A DNA stretch of 64,000 nt from Sedimentisphaerales bacterium (GTDB taxonomy: Bacteria; Planctomycetota; Phycisphaerae; Sedimentisphaerales; Anaerobacaceae), in assembly GCA_016932835.1 (NCBI GenBank), contig JAFGCD010000023.1, positions 1 through 64,000 on the forward strand, read 5' to 3'. Of the stretch, positions 27,123-35,877 are shown in pieces. How positions within the stretch are numbered: the stretch's first letter is position 1; each line of letters begins with the position of its first letter. Both the position numbers and the translations under genes were made by a program. The notes under the pieces are model-generated. The model was given only the letters and a program-made list of their open reading frames with translations, had not been told where the DNA came from and made no database searches.

Positions 27123-27800
27123 ATGGGTAAGTTAAGATATTTTATCGAGCAGAGCTGGCTTCTGATTGTTGCTTCGTTCGTATTCGGATTGCTGCTTGCG
27201 GCGACGAATTACGCCCTCGAACCGGTCATCAGGCAGAACCGGACAGATAAGCTGAATCGCCTGGCGAAAGGGCTGCTTCCCGCGGCCGAGCATTTCGTCG
27301 ATATTGGTTCCGAGGTCGAGATAGAATCCGGCAGGGGGCAGTCGGAGCAGATTACGGTTTACAGGGCCGTCGCGAACAATGACAAGTGCGTCGGGTGGAG
27401 TTTCAATATCGGCGGATCGGGTTTTGCAGACAGGATTGATCTGGTTGTTGCAGTCGATGCAGCCTTCGAGAAGTTTGCCGGCTATGATGTCCTGGCCAGC
27501 AATGAGACCCCTGGTTTCGGCGACAAGATTAAGAACGATTATTATCGAGGCCAGTTCAAAGGGGCCCCGGTTGGCCGGCTTAAGGTCTTGACCACCGGCA
27601 ACGCCGAGAAGATCGATTCGGAGATTATCGCCATAAGCGGTGCGACGATCAGCAGCGAGGCTGTTGTTGCGATAATGAACGGCGTTGTGGGGCAGATCCG
27701 AGAGAGATTGCTGGCGGAAGGGCTGATTGATGTGGCTAACGCAGAGCAGAGGTCGCAAGACAGTAACTCGGATACGGGAGGCGATGTTGGCAATGAGTGA
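27123..27800 (+). CDS. rnfG: Rnf electron transport complex subunit G
   Basis: 225 residues. One N-terminal helix (SWLLIVASFVFGLLLAATNY) and a periplasmic flavin-binding domain. The covalent FMN threonine motif is in IAISGATISSEAVV (about 170-180, S-G-A-T). GETPGFG-like text is seen as SNETPGFGDKI near residue 125. It follows rnfD by 20 nt with GAGGAAGG upstream, and its last codons overlap the start of rnfE. Confidence 0.93.
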   Translation: MGKLRYFIEQSWLLIVASFVFGLLLAATNYALEPVIRQNRTDKLNRLAKGLLPAAEHFVDIGSEVEIESGRGQSEQITVYRAVANNDKCVGWSFNIGGSGFADRIDLVVAVDAAFEKFAGYDVLASNETPGFGDKIKNDYYRGQFKGAPVGRLKVLTTGNAEKIDSEIIAISGATISSEAVVAIMNGVVGQIRERLLAEGLIDVANAEQRSQDSNSDTGGDVGNE

Positions 27801-28413
27801 CGGCAGTGCTTTGAAAACGGGTGTTTATCGCGATACGCTGCTTGCCGGGCTTTGGCGTGAGAACCCGGTATTTCGGCTGCTTCTCGGGATGTGCCCGACT
27901 CTGGCGGTTACCGCCGCTGTTAAGCCGGCGCTTACTATGGGGTGTTGCGTGATATTCGTTCTTCTCTGCAGCAATATTATCGTCAGCCTCATGCGAAATC
28001 TCCTGAAGCCTCACCTGAGGATATTGATGTTTACGCTGACGATAGCGACTTTCGTCACGATTGCGGATTTGATCTTACGCGCCTTTGTTCCGGATATGAG
28101 CGAGACGCTTGGGCCTTACGTCCCTTTGATAATTGTGAACTGTATCATTATCTGCCGGGCGGAGGCCTGTGCGAGCAAGAACGGGATTATTGTCAGTGTT
28201 ATCGATGCTGTCGGCATGGGGATCGGCTTTACGGGGACGTTGTGCGTTTTGGCCGGTGTTCGCGAACTGCTGGCGACGGGCAAGATATTCGAAGTTGCGG
28301 TTATGCCGGGCCGATTTGTGCCGTGGGCGGCGATGGGAATGCCGGTAGGCGCCTTTATTACGCTCGGGTTGATGTTGGGGCTGGTGAACCTGACGAGCAA
28401 GAGCAGGTCTTAG
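27793..28413 (+). CDS. rnfE: Rnf electron transport complex subunit E
   Basis: 206 residues with six membrane helices. Family hallmarks are NPVFRLLLGMCPTLAVT, PLIIVNCIIICRAEACA and DAVGMGIGFTGTLCVLAGVRELL. Conserved Cys residues (in LLGMCP and VNCIIIC) bind the intramembrane 2Fe-2S cluster shared with RnfA. The ATG at 27793 overlaps the rnfG stop (27798-27800) by eight bases and has GGAGGCG upstream, a translational-coupling arrangement. Confidence 0.93.
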   Translation: MSDGSALKTGVYRDTLLAGLWRENPVFRLLLGMCPTLAVTAAVKPALTMGCCVIFVLLCSNIIVSLMRNLLKPHLRILMFTLTIATFVTIADLILRAFVPDMSETLGPYVPLIIVNCIIICRAEACASKNGIIVSVIDAVGMGIGFTGTLCVLAGVRELLATGKIFEVAVMPGRFVPWAAMGMPVGAFITLGLMLGLVNLTSKSRS

Positions 28414-28426
28414 GGAGTGAAGTGTA

Positions 28427-29017
28427 ATGGATACGCTTAGTGCTTTGCTGCTGGCTTTCTTATCTATAGTCATCATCAACAACCTGGTTTTTACGAAGTT
28501 TCTGGGCATCTGTCCGTATCTTGGAGTTTCGGGCAGGATCGATATGGCCTTCGGTATGGGTATGGCGGTGACGTTTGTCGTGACGCTTAGCGGGACAATG
28601 ACTTACATGATCAACAACTGGATACTTATACCTCTGCATCTCGAGGTTGCGAAATATGTTGCGTTCATATTGGTCATAGCTGGCGCCGTGCAATTGGTCG
28701 AAATGTACGTGCGAAAGTGCTTTCGGGATTTGTACGACAGTTTCGGGATATTTCTGCCCTTGATAACGACGAACTGTGCGATATTGGGGTTATGTCTCTT
28801 CCTCGATTTGTGGGGCGTAGGGAGCCTTGTCGAGGCGGCTGTGCAGAGCTTTGGCGCCGGAATCGGATTTACTATGGCAATATGCATCATGGCGGGTATT
28901 CGAGAGAACCTGCAATTGGCCGATGTCCCCAATTGTCTCAAGGGGGCGCCGATTACATTGATTACGGCCGGTCTGCTCGCAATGGCGTTCATGGGGTTTG
29001 CGGGAATGATCAGGTAA
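28427..29017 (+). CDS. rnfA: Rnf electron transport complex subunit A
   Basis: 196 residues, six helices, homologous to RnfE. Visible signatures are NNLVFTKFLGICPYLGVS and PLITTNCAILGLCLFLD, giving the Cys ligands of the RnfA/RnfE cluster (GICP; TNCAILGLC), and IGFTMAICIMAGIRENL. It starts 13 nt after rnfE with GGGAGTGAAG upstream. Its length equals E. coli RsxA (193). Confidence 0.95.
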   Translation: MDTLSALLLAFLSIVIINNLVFTKFLGICPYLGVSGRIDMAFGMGMAVTFVVTLSGTMTYMINNWILIPLHLEVAKYVAFILVIAGAVQLVEMYVRKCFRDLYDSFGIFLPLITTNCAILGLCLFLDLWGVGSLVEAAVQSFGAGIGFTMAICIMAGIRENLQLADVPNCLKGAPITLITAGLLAMAFMGFAGMIR

Positions 29018-29098
29018 GGAAATGCACGAGTGCCTTATGTATGAAATGCAGAAGCAAGGGCAAGTATTTGAACATTTTGGAGTTCCGGATCGCCGATT

Positions 29099-30001
29099 AT
29101 GATGTTGAGTGACACAATGATATTGGCGGGTATTCTTGATTTGTTGAGCGGCGCCTGGCCTGCGGGCGTTATTATGTTAGGGCTGGGAACGGGGTTTGCG
29201 ATTGTTCTCTTGATTGCGAGCGAGAAGCTGAAGGTCGAGGTGGACCCGAAGATTGAGCAGATTCATGAAGCGTTGCCCGGTCTCGACTGCGGCGCCTGCG
29301 GTTATGCAGGTTGCGGGCAGTACGCCAAGGCTGTGATGGAAGATCCGGAGCTTCTTGGGTCTTGTGCTCCCGGCGGCAGCGATGCACAGGAGAAGATCGC
29401 GCTGATATTGAATTTGCAGGTCAGCGAATCTGGCCCTGCGAAACGGCCGATAGTTCACTGCCGAAGCCGTAAAGACCAGAGGGCATTTTACGCCGAGTAT
29501 CGCGGTATTCCGAGTTGCACCGCGGCCAATGCGCTGGCCAATGCGCAGGCGTGCAAATTTGGCTGCCTGGGGTACGGTGATTGTGTCAGGGCGTGCAAAT
29601 TCGATGCCCTGCATATTGTGGATGGGCTGGCTACCGTCGATTACAACAAGTGCACGGGTTGCACGGCGTGCTCGAAGGCGTGCCCGAGAGGGCTGATCAG
29701 GATGGTTCCTTTCAGGGATGAGAATGAGAATATGATGACTGTTGCGTGCAACAGTATCGAGGCCGGCAGGGCGGTCCGGGCGATGTGCAAGGTCGGGTGT
29801 ATCGGGTGCGGAATCTGCGCCAAACAGTACGATATGTTCAGCGTCGAGGACAACCTGGCTCATTTGGATTACGCCGGCTATGAGCCGGGCGAAGCGGCCG
29901 AGACGGCGATGACAAAGTGCCCGACTGGCGTTATTGTCTATCGGGGGCCGTCGGCGCCGGAACCAAGGCAGCCGAAGGAAAAGCCCGCGGCGAAAGCCTG
30001 A
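29099..30001 (+). CDS. rnfB: Rnf electron transport complex subunit B
   Basis: 300 residues. An N-terminal membrane helix (MLGLGTGFAIVLLIA) precedes the LDCGACGYAGCGQYA Fe-S site (C-x2-C-x4-C plus a following Cys), then a ferredoxin-like domain with CTGCTACSKACPRGL and a third cluster-like region CIGCGICAKQY; further Cys pairs (CKFGCLGYGDCVRACK) are present. RnfB receives electrons from ferredoxin. It is the last operon gene; the C-terminal Pro/Lys-rich tail is low complexity. Its gene ends 12 nt from the convergent apbE. Confidence 0.95.
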   Translation: MMLSDTMILAGILDLLSGAWPAGVIMLGLGTGFAIVLLIASEKLKVEVDPKIEQIHEALPGLDCGACGYAGCGQYAKAVMEDPELLGSCAPGGSDAQEKIALILNLQVSESGPAKRPIVHCRSRKDQRAFYAEYRGIPSCTAANALANAQACKFGCLGYGDCVRACKFDALHIVDGLATVDYNKCTGCTACSKACPRGLIRMVPFRDENENMMTVACNSIEAGRAVRAMCKVGCIGCGICAKQYDMFSVEDNLAHLDYAGYEPGEAAETAMTKCPTGVIVYRGPSAPEPRQPKEKPAAKA

Positions 30002-30013
30002 CGGAAGCCTGGA

Positions 30014-31078
30014 TTACTTGATGTACTTATCGGCGCCCGTCGTTGTCATCATTTCATATTTCGGTGCGGAGGAAATCAGGATCGCTTCTGTGTTTGGGAT
30101 TTTTTCTATTAGTTCGAGGCCTTTTTCCGGGCCGAGGACCGTTACTGCTGTCGCCAGGGCGTCGGCGTCTGTTGCATCTGGGGCGATTATGGTCACGCTG
30201 GAAAGGCCTGTGGCGCTCTTTCCGGTTTTACGGTCGAGGATGTGCGATTGTCTCTGGCCGTCAATAATTGCGAACTGCTGATAGTCGCCGCTTGTGGTTA
30301 CTGCACCCTCGGCCACCTCCAATTTCAGCAGCAGGCCGGCTATTGTGGCCTCTGCGGCGTTTGGATCCTGGAGCCCTATAAGCCATTTTTCCCTGCCTTT
30401 CGGCGGGATACCGAAGCATCGGACGTCTCCTCCAATATCGACGAGCGCCCCAAGTGCGCCGCCTTGCTTCAACGCCTGGATGGCCGTCTCTGCGGCATAG
30501 CCCTTTGCGATGCCTCCGAGGTCGAGGCTCATCCCTTCGACTGTGAACCGGATAGTCCCGGCGTCTTCATCTATGATGAGCTTTTCGTATCCGACCTTGC
30601 TTTTTGCTTCGGCTATTTGCTCGTCGGTGGGGGCCTTGCTTGTCTTGCGGGATTCGCGGAAGAGCTTTACCAATGGGCCGACGGTGATATCGAACGCGCC
30701 GTTTGACAGCTTGCTGAATTCTATGGACCTTTGTATCACTTCAAATGTCTCGGGGCCGACCTTGACCGGTCGTGCGAAAGCGCCTTTGTTGACGCGCGTG
30801 AGTTCGGAGTCCTCCTTATAGTCGCTCATGAGGGCATCGACGTTGTCGATCCGGTCGAGAGCGGCTTCTACACACTTCGAGCCGGTTGATGTATCCGGAG
30901 CGATAGCGACGATTCTTGCAAACGTGCCCATCGTGAGGTGTATTCCGCTGTCAGCCCTTGTTCGGCCCGACGGGCTGCCAGGCCGTATCGGCCCGCCGGC
31001 ACGCAGGAGCAGATACAGCACAACCGCAATGATTACTGCGGCGGCGGAAATCAGCGAACTCAGTAGTCTTCTATTCAT
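30014..31078 (-). CDS. apbE: FAD:protein FMN transferase
   Basis: 354 residues. An N-terminal anchor (RRLLSSLISAAAVIIAVVLYLLL) and ApbE domain. The enzyme transfers FMN from FAD to a Thr in RnfG/RnfD-type S-G-A-T motifs. Recognised parts are HLTMGTFARIVAIAP, ALMSDYKEDSELTRVN, SLDLGGIAKGYAAE, DIGGDVRCFG and TTSGDYQQF. Its convergent placement next to rnfB is a known arrangement and supports its role in flavinylating Rnf. The start at 31078 is used because the anchor begins there. Confidence 0.94.
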   Translation of the reverse strand: MNRRLLSSLISAAAVIIAVVLYLLLRAGGPIRPGSPSGRTRADSGIHLTMGTFARIVAIAPDTSTGSKCVEAALDRIDNVDALMSDYKEDSELTRVNKGAFARPVKVGPETFEVIQRSIEFSKLSNGAFDITVGPLVKLFRESRKTSKAPTDEQIAEAKSKVGYEKLIIDEDAGTIRFTVEGMSLDLGGIAKGYAAETAIQALKQGGALGALVDIGGDVRCFGIPPKGREKWLIGLQDPNAAEATIAGLLLKLEVAEGAVTTSGDYQQFAIIDGQRQSHILDRKTGKSATGLSSVTIIAPDATDADALATAVTVLGPEKGLELIEKIPNTEAILISSAPKYEMMTTTGADKYIK

Positions 31079-31161
31079 ATTTTGCCTTTCGTTTGGTGTC
31101 GCTAATTGATAATTGATAATTGGTCGGTAATCAATAGTAAATACTGCGGCATGGGTATATA

Positions 31162-32970
31162 ATGCTGCGGATGCCTGCGAAAGATGTGACAATACTGAGC
31201 GATAGAGTGGAAAGGGAGCTTCTGGATTACGTTCGCCGTCCCGGGCGCTACATCGGCGGTGAGGTTAACCAGTGCAGGAAGGATCTGAGAAGCTGCGAGG
31301 TTCGCTTTGCGCTTTGCTTTCCCGACGTTTATGAAATCGGGATGTCGCATACGGGGCTGGCAATTGTCTATGAGTGCCTCAACAGACTCGAAGGCGTCGC
31401 GGCCGAGCGCGTGTTTGCGCCCTGGATCGATGCCGAGAAGGTCATGCGGGAGAAGAAATTGCCTCTGTTCAGCCTGGAGTCAAAGGCGTCGCTGGCAAGC
31501 TTTGATGTGGTGGGTTTCAGCCTTACGAATGAGTTATGCTATACCAATGTGCTGAATATGATGGATTTGGGGGCCATTGCGGTTCGCAGCGCCGAGAGGA
31601 AAGAGAGCGACCCTGTAATCGTCGGTGGAGGGGGAATGTCGAATTGTTGCGAGCCGATGGCGGATTTTTTCGATGTCTTTGTCCTGGGAGAGGGTGAAGA
31701 GGCTGTTGTCGCACTGGCTGAATTGATTCGGCAGTGCAAAAAGTCGGGAATTAGCAAGGCACAGATGCTTGCTGAGGTAGCCAGGCGGTTCGAATGGGCC
31801 TATGTGCCTTCATTGTATCGGTTCGAATATGACCGCGAGCGGATCAAGTCTTTCAAGTCCGGGGATAAAGGGCTGCGATGTGAATTCAACAATGCGGTGG
31901 TCAAGGATTTTGAGAACGCAGTAGTTCCGCAGCGGCCTATAGTGCCTTTTGTCGAGGCGGTGCATGAGCGGGTCAGCGTCGAGATTATGCGAGGTTGCCC
32001 GGGGCGGTGTCGGTTTTGCCAGGCCAGTTTCTGCCGGCGGCCTATCAGATATCGCAGCGTCGAGAAGATAATCGAGATCGCCAAGGCCAATTACCATGCT
32101 ACAGGGTTCGATACGGTGAGTTTGCTCAGCCTTTCGACGGCGGATTATCCGAAGTTGGAGGAATTGGTGGTGGGGCTGGGCGAGTATTTTGCCGAGAGGC
32201 ATGTCGGCCTTTCGGTGCCGAGCCTGCGGGTCGATGAGCAGTTGAAGCTGCTGCCCAAGATGGTAAAGGGCGTTCGCAAGGGAGGGCTTACGATTGCGGT
32301 CGAGGCTGCGAGCGAACGGCTTCGGCGGATTGTCAATAAGCCATTGAAGGATGAGGATTTGTTCGCTGCGGTCAAGGCGGCGTATGGGGCCGGGTGGCAG
32401 CGGCTGAAGCTGTATTTCATGGTGGGGCTGCCGGGCGAGACGGAAGAGGATATAGGCAGGATCGCGCAGCTTGCTTACGATTTGGCGATAGCGAGGAAGG
32501 AAATCGCCGGCAAGGTCGCGCAGATCAATGTGGCCGTTAGCTGGTTTGTGCCGAAGGCGCATACTCCGTTGGCCTGGGTCGGGCAGAGGCCTAAGGAGTA
32601 CTTCGAGCATGCGAAGGACCTGATACTGGAGGAGAAACGTCGGATGCAGGCCAGGTTTCTGCAGTTCAAGTTTCACAATATTGAGCGGAGCGTTCTGGAG
32701 TCGGCGATAGGGCGGGGCGATCGGCGTCTCGGCAGGGTCGTCGAGGCGGTGTGGCGGAGCGGCGCGAGGTTCGACTTGTGGGATGAATGTTTCGATTACG
32801 CGACCTGGGCCGAGGCGTTCGGCAAATTTGAGATGGATGTCGAGGCCGCCGCGGCCAGGCGGTTCGAGCCGGATGAGATTCTGCCGTGGCAGCACTTAGG
32901 CGGACCGGCGAAGAAATATCTGCTGAGGCACCTGGAAGAGGCGCTGGCGGAGGTCGCCGATTCGCAATAG
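31162..32970 (+). CDS. B12-binding radical SAM protein (TIGR03960-like)
   Basis: 602 residues. An N-terminal B12-like Rossmann region (about 40-200: FALCFPDVYEIGMSHTG, VVGFSLTNELCYTN, VVVGGGG-like stretch) precedes a radical SAM core with RGCPGRCRFCQ (C-x3-C-x2-C) near residue 275 and GLPGETEEDI near 425. TIGR03960 proteins are often followed by a DUF2344 (TIGR03936) partner that is linked to rRNA or translation-related maturation; no such gene follows here. Substrate unknown. Its ATG at 31162 is only 83 bases from the divergent apbE start; ATG 31171 is an alternative. Confidence 0.82.
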   Translation: MLRMPAKDVTILSDRVERELLDYVRRPGRYIGGEVNQCRKDLRSCEVRFALCFPDVYEIGMSHTGLAIVYECLNRLEGVAAERVFAPWIDAEKVMREKKLPLFSLESKASLASFDVVGFSLTNELCYTNVLNMMDLGAIAVRSAERKESDPVIVGGGGMSNCCEPMADFFDVFVLGEGEEAVVALAELIRQCKKSGISKAQMLAEVARRFEWAYVPSLYRFEYDRERIKSFKSGDKGLRCEFNNAVVKDFENAVVPQRPIVPFVEAVHERVSVEIMRGCPGRCRFCQASFCRRPIRYRSVEKIIEIAKANYHATGFDTVSLLSLSTADYPKLEELVVGLGEYFAERHVGLSVPSLRVDEQLKLLPKMVKGVRKGGLTIAVEAASERLRRIVNKPLKDEDLFAAVKAAYGAGWQRLKLYFMVGLPGETEEDIGRIAQLAYDLAIARKEIAGKVAQINVAVSWFVPKAHTPLAWVGQRPKEYFEHAKDLILEEKRRMQARFLQFKFHNIERSVLESAIGRGDRRLGRVVEAVWRSGARFDLWDECFDYATWAEAFGKFEMDVEAAAARRFEPDEILPWQHLGGPAKKYLLRHLEEALAEVADSQ

Positions 32971-33096
32971 GGTAATGGGGAAAATATATGTGTAGGAAGC
33001 ACGATCATGGAAACCACCTTTCGGCGACAATTCAAATGAATAGCAATCTTGGGATGCGACCTGAGTTGGAAGTCGTATCGAGTGGAGTATAGAGAC

Positions 33097-33789
33097 ATGT
33101 TCAATCGTGAGCAGTGGATTAACTCGGAAAGTTGGATAGCGTGTTTTGACATCCTAGGCTTCAAGCAACTGGTCTCGTTTGAAACAGACGGGATGGAAGC
33201 GCTGCAACGGATGTATCACTACGATGAAGTTCTTGAGCATTTGGGTAAGTCTTGCACGGCGTACACCAGCGATGGATTGGACTACTTATGGCTGTCGGAT
33301 ACATTCGTGATGTTTACTCCTGATGCCTCGGAATCGGGCTATTGTGTTATTCAAGATGCTGCGAAGTACTTTATGTATGAATGTATTTACCGATCTTGTA
33401 TCCCTTTACGTGGCGCAATCTCGGTGGGGCATCTGACCCGGCGAAATGATGGCCATGCTTTAATGGGCAAGGGATTCATAGATGCATTTGAATATGCAGA
33501 AGATCAAGATTGGATCGGGTTGATTCTAACCCCATGTGCGATAAAGAAACTCAAATCTTCAGGCAAATCTCTCATATATGATTTTGTCCGGGATAAGGAT
33601 ATTCCGATGCGAAAGTACAAAGATGAGGAGGTTTTGGCCTACAGGTTCCAAAATGGCGATAGTAGCTTCAATTCTCCTCTATTGCCCAAATTGCAAGGCA
33701 TGCAAAATAAGGCAGGCCAGGAACACCAGGCCAAGTATGAGCGAACAGTGAATTTTATTAACAGGCACTATAGTCTCCTCCAACAGTGA
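33097..33789 (+). CDS. Nucleotidyl-cyclase-like protein of unknown role
   Basis: 230 residues. The N-terminal part reads IACFDILGFKQLVSFETD (residues 13-30) and a later part LWLSDTFVMFTPD (near 65-77) and PLRGAISVGHL (near 107-117). These match the layout of class III cyclase/GGDEF-like folds (FDIxGF with a metal Asp, a second acidic turn at the SDT position and a GAI strand), but no GDG/NxF catalytic pattern is seen. Related proteins of about this size are scattered, often next to defence or toxin genes; none is adjacent here. GGAG precedes ATG 33097. Lower GC and simpler codon use than its neighbours (more A/T-ending codons) may indicate transfer. Confidence 0.5.
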   Translation: MFNREQWINSESWIACFDILGFKQLVSFETDGMEALQRMYHYDEVLEHLGKSCTAYTSDGLDYLWLSDTFVMFTPDASESGYCVIQDAAKYFMYECIYRSCIPLRGAISVGHLTRRNDGHALMGKGFIDAFEYAEDQDWIGLILTPCAIKKLKSSGKSLIYDFVRDKDIPMRKYKDEEVLAYRFQNGDSSFNSPLLPKLQGMQNKAGQEHQAKYERTVNFINRHYSLLQQ

Positions 33790-33909
33790 CATTCGACAGA
33801 ACATATTTTTGCAGAGTACGGTGAATCTGTGGGGGTTCCTGGTTTCTATGGGAACTTCACACACTGATGTGTGGTTCTGGTTGTGGGTAGTGATATCTGC
33901 GCTGCAGTT

Positions 33910-34617
33910 TTACGTAACTCTGGGGATGTTGTTTTTCTTCTTCATACCCGGGGGCATGTTTAGCCCGCTTGGCTGCGGGCCGTCCTTGAAGTCCACAAGT
34001 ATCTTCACGGCCTGGCTGGGGTCGTCGATGATTTTATATACGTCGAGATCTTCGGGCGAGATGTACTTGTCACCGAGCATCTGCTTCTCTATCCAGTCGG
34101 TCAGGCCCTTCCAATAGTCGCTTCCCATGAGTATTACCGGGAATGACGCCTGTTTGAGGGTCTGGATCAGCACGAGGGATTCGAAAAACTCGTCCATTGT
34201 CCCGAAACCGCCGGGGAAAACGACGAATCCGTGTGCGTATTTGAGGAACATCACCTTTCTGCAGAAGAAGTAGCGAAAATGCAGGGAGAAGTTCTGGAAT
34301 TCGTTTGGGACCTGCTCCATGGGAAGTTCGATGTTCAGGCCTATACTCTTTCCTCCCGCGTCGTCGGCCCCTTTGTTAGCCGCTTCCATGATTCCGCCTC
34401 CGCCGCCGGTGATTATCGCGAAGCCTGCTTGTGCGAGTTCGGATGCGGTTTGTGTTGCGAGCTTGTAGTACTTGTGGTCGGGTTTTGTTCTTGCCGAGCC
34501 GAAGATTGACACAGCCGGTCCTACGGAGGCGAGTTCCTCGAATCCCTCGGTAAATTCGGCCATTATTCTGAATATTCGCCACAGGTCTTGTACGGGGTTG
34601 CTGAGCATCTCCATCAT
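33910..34617 (-). CDS. LOG-family protein (TIGR00730-like)
   Basis: 235 residues. It has the LOG motifs GGGGGIMEAANKGA (near 70) and PGGFGTMDEFFESL (near 150). LOG/YvdD-type proteins are cytokinin-riboside-phosphate phosphoribohydrolases or nucleotide-binding Rossmann proteins; which applies here is not known. The N-terminal extension (MMEMLSNPVQDLWRIFRIMAE) is longer than in many relatives. AAGGAG lies about 10 nt upstream of the ATG at 34617. It follows nth by 19 nt and is probably the end of the nth transcript; it converges on the cyclase-like gene. Confidence 0.85.
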   Translation of the reverse strand: MMEMLSNPVQDLWRIFRIMAEFTEGFEELASVGPAVSIFGSARTKPDHKYYKLATQTASELAQAGFAIITGGGGGIMEAANKGADDAGGKSIGLNIELPMEQVPNEFQNFSLHFRYFFCRKVMFLKYAHGFVVFPGGFGTMDEFFESLVLIQTLKQASFPVILMGSDYWKGLTDWIEKQMLGDKYISPEDLDVYKIIDDPSQAVKILVDFKDGPQPSGLNMPPGMKKKNNIPRVT

Positions 34618-34636
34618 AGAACTGTATCTCCTTGTA

Positions 34637-35335
34637 CTACCAAAGTTGCGGGTTGTCTGCCGACGGGCAGTGCATTGCTATCGGGCAATCGGGACAATTA
34701 GGTTTTCTTGCAATGCAGACATTCCTGCCGTGCGTAATCAGCAAATGACTGAACTTCGTCCAGTTCTTCTCAGGTATTATTTCGGCTAAATCGAATTCCA
34801 ACTTTACCGGGTCGCTGTTTTCGGACAGTGCTAGTCTGCGGGACAGGCGTATCACGTGCGTATCACAGGTTATTCCCGGTATTCCGAAGGCGTCTCCGAG
34901 TACGCAATTGGCGGTCTTTCTGCCTACGCCGGGCAGGGTCAGCAACTCTTCCATTGTCGATGGGACTTTACCGCTGAAATCCTCCGCTATTTTTGTGCAG
35001 GCGGCTTTGATGTTTTTCGCTTTGTTTCGGTAGAAGCCTGTGCTGCGAATATCGTTCTCTATCTCGTTGATGTCGGTCTTTATCCAGTCCCGGGGCGATC
35101 TGTACTTCCTGAATAGGTCCTTGGTAACGATGTTTACCCGCTTATCGGTGCACTGGGCGGACAGTATTGTTGCGATCAGCAGTTCGAGCGGGTTGACGAA
35201 TTCCAAGGCGATTGTCGCATTGGGATATGCCTTTTTGAGTATCGGCCAGATGTCTCTGACCCGCTGAGCCGCCTGGGCCTTATCGACTCTTGGCCGTTTC
35301 TTCCGGGTCGATTTTTGGCTGGTAGTTTTTGGCAT
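34637..35335 (-). CDS. nth: Endonuclease III (DNA glycosylase/AP lyase)
   Basis: 232 residues. The helix-hairpin-helix LPGVGRKTANCVLGDAF with K140, the catalytic D158 in ITCDTHV, and the 4Fe-4S cysteines C207, C214, C217 and C223 (C-x6-C-x2-C-x5-C) are all present. Nth removes oxidised pyrimidines. A basic N-terminal tail (residues 1-20) is an extension. Its ATG overlaps the stop of the thioredoxin-like gene (TGATG), so it is translationally coupled to a redox operon, which is unusual for nth. Confidence 0.95.
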   Translation of the reverse strand: MPKTTSQKSTRKKRPRVDKAQAAQRVRDIWPILKKAYPNATIALEFVNPLELLIATILSAQCTDKRVNIVTKDLFRKYRSPRDWIKTDINEIENDIRSTGFYRNKAKNIKAACTKIAEDFSGKVPSTMEELLTLPGVGRKTANCVLGDAFGIPGITCDTHVIRLSRRLALSENSDPVKLEFDLAEIIPEKNWTKFSHLLITHGRNVCIARKPNCPDCPIAMHCPSADNPQLW

Positions 35336-35877
35336 CAGGTTTCCTTATTCGGGTCGTTGCTTTTGGTTGCGGTTTCTGGTTCGGCGAGGAAGGCTTTGAC
35401 GTCTTTCTCGAAGGTGGCTATTCCACGGGATCCGACGTACTTCCTGCGGATTTGGCCTGTTTTGTCGATCACGAATACGGTCGGGAGAATCCCTTTTGTA
35501 TCGAAGCTGTTGGAGACACGGGTGTTGCCGATGAGGATGTTGTAGTTGACTGGTTTGGTTTTCAGGAAGGGCTTGACGTCTTCTGCTCCACCTTCATCGA
35601 GAGAGATGCCGATTATGTCGAATTCGCTGTCTTTGTATTTGTTTTTCAATTCTATGAAATGCGGTATCTCCTTGACACAACCCGGACACCATGTCGTCCA
35701 GAAGGCTACGATGATGACCTTGCCTTTGAAGTCGGAGAGGCTTACCGGATTGCCTTCCGTGTCCGGCAGCGTGAAGTCGGGGGCCTTTCCATAGTTGGGC
35801 TGCTTTCTGGAACAACCCTGCGTCAGGACAAGCAGGGTGGTTATCACCAGCAGCACGATTCCGGTTATTCTACGCAT
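35335..35877 (-). CDS. TlpA-like thioredoxin-fold lipoprotein
   Basis: 180 residues. Lipoprotein signal with lipobox LTQGC (Cys22), then an AhpC/TSA-like thioredoxin fold with APDFTLPDTEG, redox motif WCPGC (C64, C67), cis-Pro region GILPTVFVI. It is a TlpA/ResA-type thiol oxidoreductase on the periplasmic side. It overlaps the 4Fe-4S protein upstream by eight bases and nth downstream, so it is part of the same transcript as dsbD and the CXXC protein. Confidence 0.88.
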   Translation of the reverse strand: MRRITGIVLLVITTLLVLTQGCSRKQPNYGKAPDFTLPDTEGNPVSLSDFKGKVIIVAFWTTWCPGCVKEIPHFIELKNKYKDSEFDIIGISLDEGGAEDVKPFLKTKPVNYNILIGNTRVSNSFDTKGILPTVFVIDKTGQIRRKYVGSRGIATFEKDVKAFLAEPETATKSNDPNKET

